From the NCBI RefSeq assembly GCF_036588685.1, contig NC_086374.1, positions 89,460,059-89,524,058 on the forward strand: a stretch of DNA of 64,000 nucleotides, read 5' to 3'. A program made the translations under genes and the position numbers. This document shows positions 49,370 to 61,700 of this stretch, piece after piece. The notes beneath the pieces are model-generated. The model ran no database searches. It was not told where the DNA came from and saw only the letters and a list, made by a program, of their open reading frames with translations. Positions within the stretch are counted from its first letter, which is position 1. The number at the start of each line of letters is the position of its first letter. Source of the stretch: Mytilus trossulus (Eukaryota; Mollusca; Bivalvia; Mytilida; Mytilidae).

Positions 49370-49721
49370 ATGAAAAGTGCTCGGCTTTGCTTTATATTTA
49401 TGATTATAATTAGCTGTGTTTTTGCTAATGACGATGTAAACACATATCATCAAATGCGATTAAATCTTGTTAGACCAAATGATTTCAATCGTAAATTAAA
49501 TTGTTCTGTTGACGATTTATTAAGAATTAGCAAATTTGTAGACATCGAGAATATATTAAGGAATGTTGAAGATGAGGATAATACTGTATACGATGACAGT
49601 TTTGATGTTCCTTTAAATGTGACAGCAAGTCCACGAGTCTTCCATGTATCTTCAGTTTGTCTGAATCATACTAAAGCCATATATACCGGTTTGGAAGGAG
49701 GAGAACAATGGGCTTTAAAAA
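49370..49721 (+). CDS. NRF-6-like B, exon 1: signal peptide and ectodomain
   Basis: The ATG sits in context AAAAATGAAAAG and opens a clear hydrophobic signal ending SCVFA. The ectodomain has sequons N-C-S, N-V-T and N-H-T and cysteines in LNCS and VCLNH. It ends GEQWALK at donor GTAAGT, phase 1, as in copy A. Confidence 0.88.
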
Positions 49722-52700
49722 GTAAGTTATTCGATATATCAGTACACTCATACGCTGACTCTAAATGTAACTGTAAATTTTATTCATTTCCCTCTTCATG
49801 CAAATTATATTGCAAGTAAATGTGTAATGTCTTCTTTAAGTATGTTAATTTACAACTATAATGAAGTTTCTGATTCGGTACACTTATGTACCGTTTTCTG
49901 CTGCTTGTAATGCTATCCTTTCCCCTTTTGTTAAATGAACAAATAGGTAAGACTAACATCAACAAAACCATTGTTTAAATTGCCTTTGATTTCTATCAAG
50001 ATAGTAATTTTAATTTCTGATTTGAGGGTTTTTTTCCCTGTCAATGTGAAAAATTGTGCATATGCAAATTCATATATGTCATTAAGACAAAAACACACAA
50101 ATAAAAGTGACCAAAGACATCTAAAATGCAACATATATTTATCAGAAATACCCAACAAAACAGTAAATTACCACAGCAAACAACGACTTCCACTCAATTG
50201 CAGGTTCCTGACCTGGGAGAATATGCCAGAGTTTAAAATGTCATCTAGACTAAGTGCTCAACCCTTGAACAGTGGTACAACAGCAAAAATATTTGGTGTC
50301 ATTAAAAACGATTTGTATTTACAAATAAAAATCAATACAATTATAGACCTACAATAATACCATATACTAGTACTAGTAGTTGAAATCATTGGATGACACC
50401 TAATAAGAGTAATTGACCATAAATAAACACCAATTTTACCTGATTTTATAAATTGAATTGCCATTTATCTCGAAATTTATTAGAGATAAGAAGAAAGAAT
50501 AAACTCAACAAAAATGACCAGACATATACCATCTAATAAGTTCTACAAAAATGACATTGTGGCCAAATCATGGAGGGTCCATCAAATAATGAAATTACCC
50601 AGTCTTCTAAAAGAGGGGCTAAAGATACCAGAGGGACAGTCAATTACCTACAGTCATTTATAAGAGGGAAGAAAGATACCTTAGGGGTGAAAGAAAAGGG
50701 GCGAAATACACCAGAGTGACATTCAATGTTTTAAAACAGGGGCGAAAGATACCAGAGGGACAGTCAATTTTTAAGCTACGAATCGTAGAATATTTACAAT
50801 AATGCTAATATCCTTTTTACTTCAGTGGTTGATGCAGCAGGTAAACCGGAGGCGGGATTAATGAGCATGAAGTTGAAATGGCGCGGGGATTATGACGAAT
50901 GTGTCGGCGTCCGCGCTGTCAGTCAATACAAGTTCAACGGCAAATACTGTTCAGTGTCGGTTGGTTATGGAAAATTACCAATTAACCCGGTAATCACTTC
51001 AATTAATTAATGTTTGTATACTTTTTAAAACTTGTTTTTAGAATGTTGTTTCGAATAACTTAAACTTAACAACAAAAAGGTAAAAATTAAAATTCAACAA
51101 CATGTTATGGTTAAGTGCAGGGAAGGAAGTCAAACATTTGTTTAATGTTTTCAGACGCCCGTACTACTCATCTACCATTTAATGTATTAAATGTTCAAAA
51201 TGTTTAATGAAGATAGGATTGTGTCTCGTTATGCGTATTGGACCAGCCTGTATTACAATTTTTGATTCGCAAGAGTTGCTTTGACCAGAGACATATAATA
51301 CTATATGTCTCTGCTTTGACTATTTTTCTTATTGTATATGGACGATAGGTAATAGTAGTATTCCACTTTTTTTTAGGTTGAATATAGAATTTTTTAAAAA
51401 ACAAGAGCTGAATCAAATTATTGTAAATATATATGAAAAAAATTATACAGGAAAAGTGGTATGATTGACAATGAGACAAATATCCATCTAATTTGGAATG
51501 AAGTGGTTGTAATCAATTATAGGAAAATGTACGGCCTTCAACAACGAGGAACAAAAACCCATACCGTATAGCGACTATAACAGTCCCCGATATTAAAAAA
51601 TATGAAATTATTCAATTTAGAAAACTAACCGCCTAATTTATACCAAAACAGTTTACGAAAAATATATATGACAGATATGAACCAACGACAACCACTGAAC
51701 TACAGGTTCTGGACTTGGGACAGGCACAGATAGAATGTAACAGAGTTAAGTTAGTTTGCTTGTGTATATATTACTAGTACTATATATGTGAAGCCCAGGT
51801 GGTCGTGTGGTTTAGCGGGACGGCTGCAGTTCATCCGATTTGGTGTCACGATATCTCAGTAGCATGGGTTCGAATCCCGGCGAGGAACGAACAAAAAATT
51901 TGTAAAAGCAAATTTACAGATCTAACATTGTTGGGTTGATGTTTAGACGAGTTGTATATGAGACAATATCTGAAAAAGTCTAGTTTTTGGCAATAAGAAA
52001 AAAACTAAAAATTCTTTAGACCCGGTATTTTAATAGCACAAATCAAAGAACACACATTTGGGATCTAGGAACTGTTGTCTGTAATTCAAACATTTGTTTA
52101 ATAAGGAAACAATGGCAATTTTAAAAATGGTACAAAAAAAATCCAGTTCTTTCCTGTTACCAAAGTGAATCAATTTTAAAAAGTTTCTAATTAGAATAAG
52201 GAATAAGTTTAAGACATTATTTGTGGTTTACTAGTATATCCTGCAATAGTTTATCAAATGCCAATTTTTGAATTTAACATTTGCAATACAAAAGGTTTAG
52301 AAATATACTTAAATATAGTTCGGTATGTCGGTAACATGAAAGAATCTTGAGTAACAGGACAACGGTAACAGGACAGAGTAGGTAACAGAAAGGATTTTTC
52401 TGCTTTATTTTAAAGTTTAAGAAAAATACATCATTTTAGATTGGTCACAATTGGAAGATAACAGCAAACAATGTCATTTATTCTTTGAAACTGTATTTGC
52501 AAGATGAAAAATCTGCCTAGGTAATGAAAAATTCTAAAATACATTCTTTTCTGTTACTATCTACTTTACTTAAATTGCACAATGTTCTCTGCTGTTATCA
52601 AAAGCAAAAAACCTATTTTTTTATTCAATATACTGTATATTATTTTGAAATTTATTTGATATGGTGGGGATAACTTATATTAAATGAAATGGTTGACATA

Positions 52701-55700
52701 TAGTAGATTAACTCTTCGATTCTTTAGTGAAAATGTCTTGAACATCCTTCCTGTTACTAATGATGTTAATTGCTGTTACTTTTATCAGGAAACATGACAG
52801 AACGTAACAGAAAGGAATTACGCGATAGTTTTGTCCTTTTTATCACATTAAATGTAAGTGTATTTCCTGTGTCATATAACTTTTAAAAAGATGATATAAA
52901 AACACACTTAATGTTGTGGTGCACACTTAAAAATATTCTCAGAAAGTGTAAGAAAAAGCTATAACAGGATAGAACACCAATAAGTATTTTTCTATAAATT
53001 CTTACCTTGGATGGGCTTGAATGTTCAAACCTGGCCGCCTTTTCAACTATTTCTTTGTGCTAATGCATTCAGGAAATGATGCTATTCACAATTCATAATG
53101 GGAAAATAACTATTGGTCTTGTAAACGTTTCCAAAGGTAAAAAAACTCAGTGGTAATAGGAGGGAAAATTTCCTCTGGGGACAATTTTTTTTGTCTTAAA
53201 ATTTGCAAAATTTTATTACATGCTATAGTTATAATATAAAAAGACATATTAAAGGCAAGTTTATTATATAATTTATCATACATGTGAGCATCGGACGCCT
53301 GTTTTATTAATTTGGATATTATTTGAATGATTTAGTTTTCATAAAAAAACCAGGGGACAACTTGATTTTAGGGGGGGGTGAACATTTAAATTACAATATT
53401 TTATTGGAAGAAATATAAGAATGAGTGTTTAATTGGCAAGAGTTGGTGAATTATATAATTTAGTTTATACTGAAAACTTGAAATTTTCAAAAAAGATGGT
53501 TGAATAAAAAAATAATTGCTGGTGGAGTGGGCCGGGGACATGGACATTTTCAGATATTGTCTCATATACATAATGTACATAGCCATGTATCACCATCATT
53601 AGTGGTGATCCGATGGATAAATCTGTTGTAGAGTTGTCACTGACTCAGACGTACGTATTACTATATATGTATATATACGTGTGTCCTTATATCGGTCTCC
53701 TAAATCAGTTCCGGTCATATAATTTTTTTGCCGTTGGTTGCCATATTACATAATTGGTTTCATTTGATGTTATTAGCGTAAATCTTGCCGTCATTTTTTT
53801 TCTGTTGAATTGTTTCACGCATTCTGTTATCTGTGATTTTTCCATGGCTTACTCTATAGATATTGGCTTTGCTTATTATCGACGACCGTACAGTAACCAG
53901 AATTTACTAATATGGTCTTTACTGGAAAACTATCTCATTTGAAAACATACATTAGATCCTCTTACCAAAGAATAAATAATTGTCTTTAAGAATTACTTAT
54001 AATTTGATCACGACAACTTTGTCACGATTTTCTTTAAAAGTAAACAAATAATGATTTTATGCTCTAGGTTGATAAATTAGTGTTGAATGAGTATTCAGTT
54101 TATATAAATTTACATTTAGGTGATGGTCTTGACTTATTTTCCAAATATTGAACTAGCTCCTATCTCGCAGACATGATTCATAAACATTTAAATTAATATT
54201 TTGAAATCATTTTTTTTTTTCTTCAAGATTTGTTTGCTTTCAAATTACCGCTTGATAACACTGTGATAATTCGTGGTAACATTAAATTTCTTACCTTTGA
54301 CATTATATATAAAAGTGCTTGAATGAATTTTTAATAAAATGACTATCCAAATGACAGACCCAGTGAAGAACTATGTGGGGGCAATCAGAAAACACCGAAT
54401 TTGGATTCAAACTTTTATTACTTTTTTTAACAGCTACACGGAAAACTAAAATTTGAGATTTGCCTACCGAGGTGTGCATTTACTTTTTTAATCGGTTGAA
54501 AATATCGAATTTGTAAATGTTAAAATCGAAAAAGAAAAAAACTCTGAAAATAACTATAGATGTTCGAAAGTAATGCCCTTAGATTCTTTCTTATCGAAGA
54601 ACAATTGGTCAACTTTAAAAGAATATGGTCGGTGGGTTTTAATTGTTATCAAACCGTTTTGTAAATGTGAAATAGTTTAAAAATTAAAAACAACGGTTAG
54701 ATTTATGCTTAAAACAACAAACGAAAAACAAATAATACACTCAGTAAGCAGTAACCAGTCACCTGACTTGGGACAGGCACGTCATCAATGTGACGGGGTT
54801 GAATGCCCAACACTTTGATCGCGCGAACTAATGTGATTCGGTTAACGCTTTTGCACCCCTATAAAATAACCCCCCAAAAATCCACTCAATTTTTAATTAG
54901 ATCTTTCACCCAGCCAAAGACCACGTTAAACATGACTCAAAAGAATAACTTATTTTATTAGATAACTCAGCTGCCTGTTGGAATTGATATAGGGATGTGT
55001 CTTCCAGAAAGTTGTAGCGATACAGATACAAAGAATCTCATAGGTCAAAGTAGGTTGAAATTATTGATATGTTTTTAATTAATACATAGTATTATCTATT
55101 GCCTTTTCTAGCATTCTTTTGATTGCTTGCTGTTTAATTTGTCTTAATTTGGTGTGAGCAAAGGTTCCGTGTTGAAGATCAAACTTTGACCTTTAATTGG
55201 GTGGAGAAATGTCTCTTCGACACTCATACCACATCTTCTTATTTCTATTTTGATAAATGTATTTTTAAATCTTAGATAATATTAACAGTACCAATTTAGG
55301 ATGGTTAGAAGATTTTTTTCATATTCATTCCGAGGCTCACTAATTTTTGTCATGATAGATCTTTTTATAAATTATCCATTTCAATTGTTTTGCCTTAGAA
55401 ATGCAAAGAAAAGCGTTTACATTGATTTTTCGTGTTGCTGAAGTTAGTAAAAAGCCAATGAGTATGCTAATTCGGTAGGTCACATACCATACGTGGAAAA
55501 GATGACGTCATTGTGGTTACGTCAATTGGTACCAATTCGTTATCACCATGGAAACAGATATTCCATAATGGTTAACTACCTCTAAGGTGGCTTCCGTAAA
55601 ATTTTCGAAGTGACGATATCAACTTCATTGATTGATTGATAGTTAATTGCTTAACGTCCAGTGGCAAATATTTCATGCATATTCAGGACAAGAACAAGTT

Positions 55701-58700
55701 CACAATAAAACAATAGGTAGGTTGATACAATAAAGGCCATCTGGGATGATGGTCGGGATAATTGGACTGCCACTGGAAAATGAGGGTATATTGGATAGGG
55801 ACAGAAATTTTGCCTTGCAACAGGCCACCTACGGACCCCTCAAAGAATTGTTGCAAGGGTTCTTAACGTGCAAAGAGCGTGGCACTCTCTTAACACGAGG
55901 CATCGGATTTAACGTCCCCTTTCTGACCGGACGTGACTGCGAACTTGATACATCCCGCAGAGCCAAACGGACGCCCCACTTCGGGCAAGCGTTTTACTGC
56001 CGGTCGGGAGAAGACCAAGTGACCATATTTCTATACCCCAGTCACCCTTGAGGTGACTGGGGTATAGAAACATTTGGAATATTTTTGTTTACAGTAGTAC
56101 CAAGTCAGGAAAATGACAGTTGTTTTCCATTCGTTAGATTAGTTTGATTCTTTTTGATTTTGAAATTTGATAACGAACTTTCCGTATTGAATTACTTTGG
56201 AATTCAGTATTTTTGTGATTTTCAATTTTTCCATAAACATGCTTATACCATTTTTTCCCAGCTTAATGTTTAATCCATTACCATGAATTTAAAAATGTGA
56301 AAATAAAATCTGATGTAGTTATAAATATAACGTATCTAAAAGTGTATCACGAACGAATGCAGGCGGTAGGAAGGGTGTTATTTTGAGTCCCAATAGGTGT
56401 TAATCTCAACTCCGAATCCCCAAAAGATCCTTTCGCCCCTCTTTAATTAATGTTTCACTATTTTACAGCGCTAGAAAGAGTTTCAAACAAAACTGTGTAT
56501 GTTATATATGCTACCTGTGTGGAAACTTTAGATTCCTATGATATGAGAGCCAAGATTGTTCTGTGAGTAGTAGAAGTAATTTATAGGGCTGAATACAAAG
56601 TTTACAAACAAACAAACCAGTATGAAAAGTAAGAGTGATAACACAACATAAAAGATTATCACACATTGTACACACTCCTGGTCAAATATGCTAAGATTCG
56701 TATGGTTTGACGATTTTTATGTCAATCAAACATCATAGTATATACACTTTTCTTTAGAGTCGCTGGTGTGTCCTTTGTAGACAAAAAATATGATAAGTTC
56801 TCGAGATATGATTTGACATGTTAAATGACATATATAATCGTATGTTTATTTCTGTTCACTCACAGTGCTGTCATTTATTGTCACCATGGCAATTGCAACT
56901 GCTTTTGACTTGATTATTGTGCAAAGACCAAAATCTAGCAAAAAACAGCCCATGGAAATCTTCAAAAATGGAGGAACACAACAAAATGGAAAATCAAATG
57001 GAGTATTTGTGAATGATGATCACAAGAGCCTTGATATTAATATCAACAAAAATGGGGGTACTGAAAAGGCTTCATCTAAGTATGAAGAAAAGTATAAGCC
57101 ATCAGAAAACGACATTGTTGAAGGAAAAGGAAAATATACACCTGGTAGGTATAATGTTAGTAAGAACGTTTAAAATTATACAAAATACAGTTAAATTGAC
57201 TGTTCATATTTTCATTCTATTCAAAAGCATATTTGACATTAGGTAATTTACAATTTTCCTAGCCCCGTGAATCACTGAATTATCAATATTAAATCATTAC
57301 CAATGTAAGTCATATAATACAAAACATGTTTATCCCCGCCTCACTTTTGAGCCTGTCCCTTCTCTTTCATGTTTTTTTTAATTTTAGTTCATTTATATGC
57401 TTTGAAGTTTAGTGTGATGTAAATATTCACTGTACTAGTACACATTTGTTAAGGGATCAGCTGAAGCACGCCTCCGGGTGTGGAATTTTCTCGATGTGTT
57501 GAAGACCCATTTGTGGCAATCGTCTGATTTCTGCCCTTTGGTCGGGTTATTGTTTCTTTTGCACATTCTTCATTTCGATTTTCAGTTTTTTATTGTTTTT
57601 ATATTATTTCATTTTTTTATTAAGCAAACCTTTTTAATTGGACTATCAAGCATTTCACGAAGTAATTGCAAATTGCTATAAATATTAAATCATTTAACCT
57701 CTTAAGCTTCATGTTGGCGTGTTAAAAGTCATCGAAACTTTTCAAATTGGATGCCTTGAAAACAATGGTTTTCCTTTGATGTCGATTGTCTTGTATTGAA
57801 ATATACAAATGCGTGCCAATAACTACACATTAAGATTTAAAAGGGAAAAGAAATTTCTCCCAACGAATTTTATTTTAAACACATTAACAATGCAAAACTA
57901 TAGACAACCGTACGGTACATACTATGTGAGGAAAGTTATACATGGAATGAATGGACTGCTAACTTCCTTAAATATACAGATCGAGAGAGAAAATGAAAAA
58001 TATAACAGATAACATTCCATGTAGAGTATATTATCTTCCCTACTTACTTTTAAAACAAAATCCTTTACGATTTGTAGTTTACTTTTCTTACAGGTATCCT
58101 TGGTCAACTCTTACTCTCTTTTTCTGTTTATACAAATGGATCAAAGATATTAAATACACACCAAGGCGCTGGAACATTGACAGCAGTTAATGGTATTCGC
58201 TTTATCAGTATGACTTGGGTAATTCTCGGACATTCAATTGGATTCGGTGCTCCTAATGCATGTAAGTAGACCAGGTTGATATCTTCTAAGTTCTTGTCAA
58301 ATCTTCACAGGTTCGTGTGATTTATTGAAGAGTATTTCGCTGAAATTGGTTGTTGTCATTTATCTTATACAACTATCATATTATATAATGGTTACTACTT
58401 CACAACTAATCCGCTTCATTCTGTTTAGCTATTGTTACTTGTTTTGGTGTAATAGATATGGATAATATAAAAGATAAAAGACTAAACATATAAAAAGAAC
58501 TATGACAACATAAACAAAAAAGAAGACCTGACAAAACAAAACAAAACAAAACAAAACATACAAAACTATACAAATTAAAACAATCCTTCAACTTAAAACA
58601 ACGAAAACGTTTAGCCTAAACAGTTTATGTGTTCAACATATACCATTCTTTTGGTAGTGCCTATTCATATAAATTTATCAAAGCCTATTAACAAATGCTA

Positions 58701-61700
58701 AACGATGATTAACGGTTGCCCGATCAGTCTATATAAAGGTCTGGACGTAATCAAACATATCTAGCATTAGTTATACTAATTTCTATGATTGAAACCTTTT
58801 AAAACTCACAAAAAAACGTGTAAATGCAAACTTTGTCTTATGCGTTAACTCGCAATATGTGTCCCTTTAAAAGAAGAATAAGCCTGAACCAAGTCAGGAA
58901 TGTGGCAGTTGTTTTTCATTCGTTTGATGTGTTTTATCCTTTGATTTTGCCATTTGATTAGAGACTTTCCGTTTTGAATTTTTCTCGGAGTTCAGTATTT
59001 TTGTGATTTTAATTCCTTTTTTTTTATTGTAAATGAGTGATTTTATCAAAAACCTTCTTATATTAAACTATTTATCAGCAAACCTAGCTACTTTCTTCCC
59101 AAAGATGATTAGTAGAAGATCATTCATGGGCATTTTAAATGCTGAAGTGTCTGTGGATACATTCTTCTCATTAAGGTATGTAACAGTTATAGTAGCCAAA
59201 TATTTTACTGATCTAATATATTACATGATTTTGACCAAATTAGTGGATCTTTGTAAATTAGCTATGACGATCATTGCAAAAAGATTGAAAATATTCCCAC
59301 AAGAATCGCATGCAAATAAATTGATCAGGAAAGGAAATACACTGATTTAAAACAGCAATGTTGGGGAAAATTCAATTTTAACTTCACTCTTCTGCATTCG
59401 AATATTTACATGGGTTAACGTTGAAAATACAATTTATCATAATGTAAGTGTTCCCATATTTCTTTACTTCACATTGGTTCTCTATTCATTTTTTTCGCCC
59501 CCTAAAACTGAAATTAAAAATTAAGGAAATTCCAATTACATGATAAAGTATTGTTTTTACGACTCACGATGTATGTTTTACTTGCGAAAATAACTTTTCA
59601 GATAAACTTCGATAAGTTGTGGTTGACCTAACACTCCTATACATGTACAAATGTCAACAAGAAATACCAACTCAAAGGAGGATGCACAGAGCATCTCTCA
59701 TCTAGATATTTATCTAGTTGTTTTAAGGTGGTACCTAACACTACAGGGAGATAACTCTGTAAAGTCAGCTAAACGTTTTAATTACATTGTGTTGTAAAGG
59801 GAATTACAAGCTTCTCAAAGATCAATATTGGTGTTTGTCAAACTGCTATATAACCAGTGTAATTTTTCTGACAAAACGGTTGGTTCAAAATTTTTGAATT
59901 TTTTATATTTTTGTTAAAGGGTCAAAGTAAATACTTAGTCAAAATTTTATCAAAATTAAACGAGCCAAATTAATTTTAGTGAAAGTGTTAGGTACCACCT
60001 TAATAAGATAAAAAAAATCTAAATTATCTATTATATTATCAAATCCATACTTTTGTTACAGTGGATGTTTATTAACCTACCTCGTATTAAAACAATTGAA
60101 GAAACAAAAGGGGAAACTGAACTGGTTTATGTTCTACTTTCATAGATTTTGGAGGTATGTATAGTTTCAACTTTGTATGCACTTTGTTTAATCATTTCTT
60201 TTGTAATGGACATTAGAAAATACTCACATGAAATCTGAAAATTAACTATTTCGCAGTTGTAAGTAAGATTGGTGGCAAATATTGACACTTATGTTCCGTT
60301 TTATAAGACCTTATATATGAAGTTACACATTTTGAGCCATCGAGCTCCATGATATCCTTATACACTAAAGCATATTGATATGATTCGAAACTTCAGTGCC
60401 ATGCTACAAAATTACAGGACAGAAGGATTAAAATTGCTCTAAAAGACTATATATTCAAGCATCACTCAACTATAAAAGGGTTCGCGTTGAATTGAGATAA
60501 AAAAAAATAAAAAAAAAATAACAGCACAACTTTTAAAACAATGCAAGGACGTCACTGTGAGTACAGCTACACGATTTTTAAATTTATTGATTTATCACCA
60601 AAGAGCACAATTAGGGCCAATGCATTCGCTTTACAAGTTGTTAAAGCCTGGAAAACGTCACCAGAGAGTATGACTACTTCATCAATATATTTTAGATTTG
60701 ATAAATACTAAATGAACCAACCAATGATGCATAAGGATGACAACAAAACCTATCATAGATATTAGGGTTGAAATTTTGTATTTGCGCCAGATGCGCGTTT
60801 CGTCTACAAAAAAAAACAGTCACGCTTAAATCAAAATAAAGTTATAAGGCCAAAACATACAAAGTTGAAGAGCATTGATGACAAACAAAATCCCTAACGT
60901 TTTGCCAAATACATCTAAGGTAAACTATTCCTGAGGTAGAAAAGCCTGAATATTTCTAATATTCAAAAATATATTTTGTAAACAGTCAATTTATAATTAT
61001 GACCATATAAATGATAATTCAGTCGAAAACTTATGTGCATAATTGATATGCATTTTAATGAGCAGTAATATCGACATCTGTATATATTGCTTATACAAAC
61101 TATAGTGTAGTGGTTAGTGCATCGGACTACTAACACAAAGGTTCCTGGTTCGATTCCCGTTTGGGATGAAAATTTCAGGAACTCAATTTTCGGCTCTCCC
61201 TTGACACCATCTGCGAGTATGGTCTTGAGGAAAGGATGATAGTCCGTCGGAAAGGGACGATAAATGGCTGACCCGTGTTAAGAGAGAGCCACATCTCTTG
61301 CACGTTATAGACACCCTTGTAGATTTCGAAAAAGAGTAGGCTAATGCCGCTACGAGGCAGCACTCGCACCCGCAAAGTGGAAAGGGATTAATATAAGTTG
61401 CAAAACTTGTTTCCCAATCCACTATAAATAAATATGTTTAAACTACAAACTATAGAACCGGTAAGATTTGATTTTATCAAAATTTACAACCAGTATTGAA
61501 TGAGTACTAAATTTTATGACAAAACAGATGATTTCTTACTTTTTCATTTTACGAATGTCATTATGAATTGGTTGAATTGGATCTTGCGTATTGTTTTATT
61601 GATGTAATGTAATGTTGTAGGCTAACACCACCATATATGTTGGTTATGATGGTCTATATAGCTTTGTTTCCGTACCTTGGAAGTGGTCCTATATGGAAAA

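Noticed and set aside
51790-51880. tRNA gene
   Set aside because: Box A and box B are present, but cloverleaf pairing is poor, and target duplications show a SINE.
55746-56051. 101-codon frame in GC-richer DNA
   Set aside because: It crosses a SINE-like element that has a block in common with 61106 in reverse, and it ends in the hairpin.
61100-61170. tRNA gene
   Set aside because: Good box B but weak acceptor and T-stems; flanked by a 12-bp target duplication with a SINE body.
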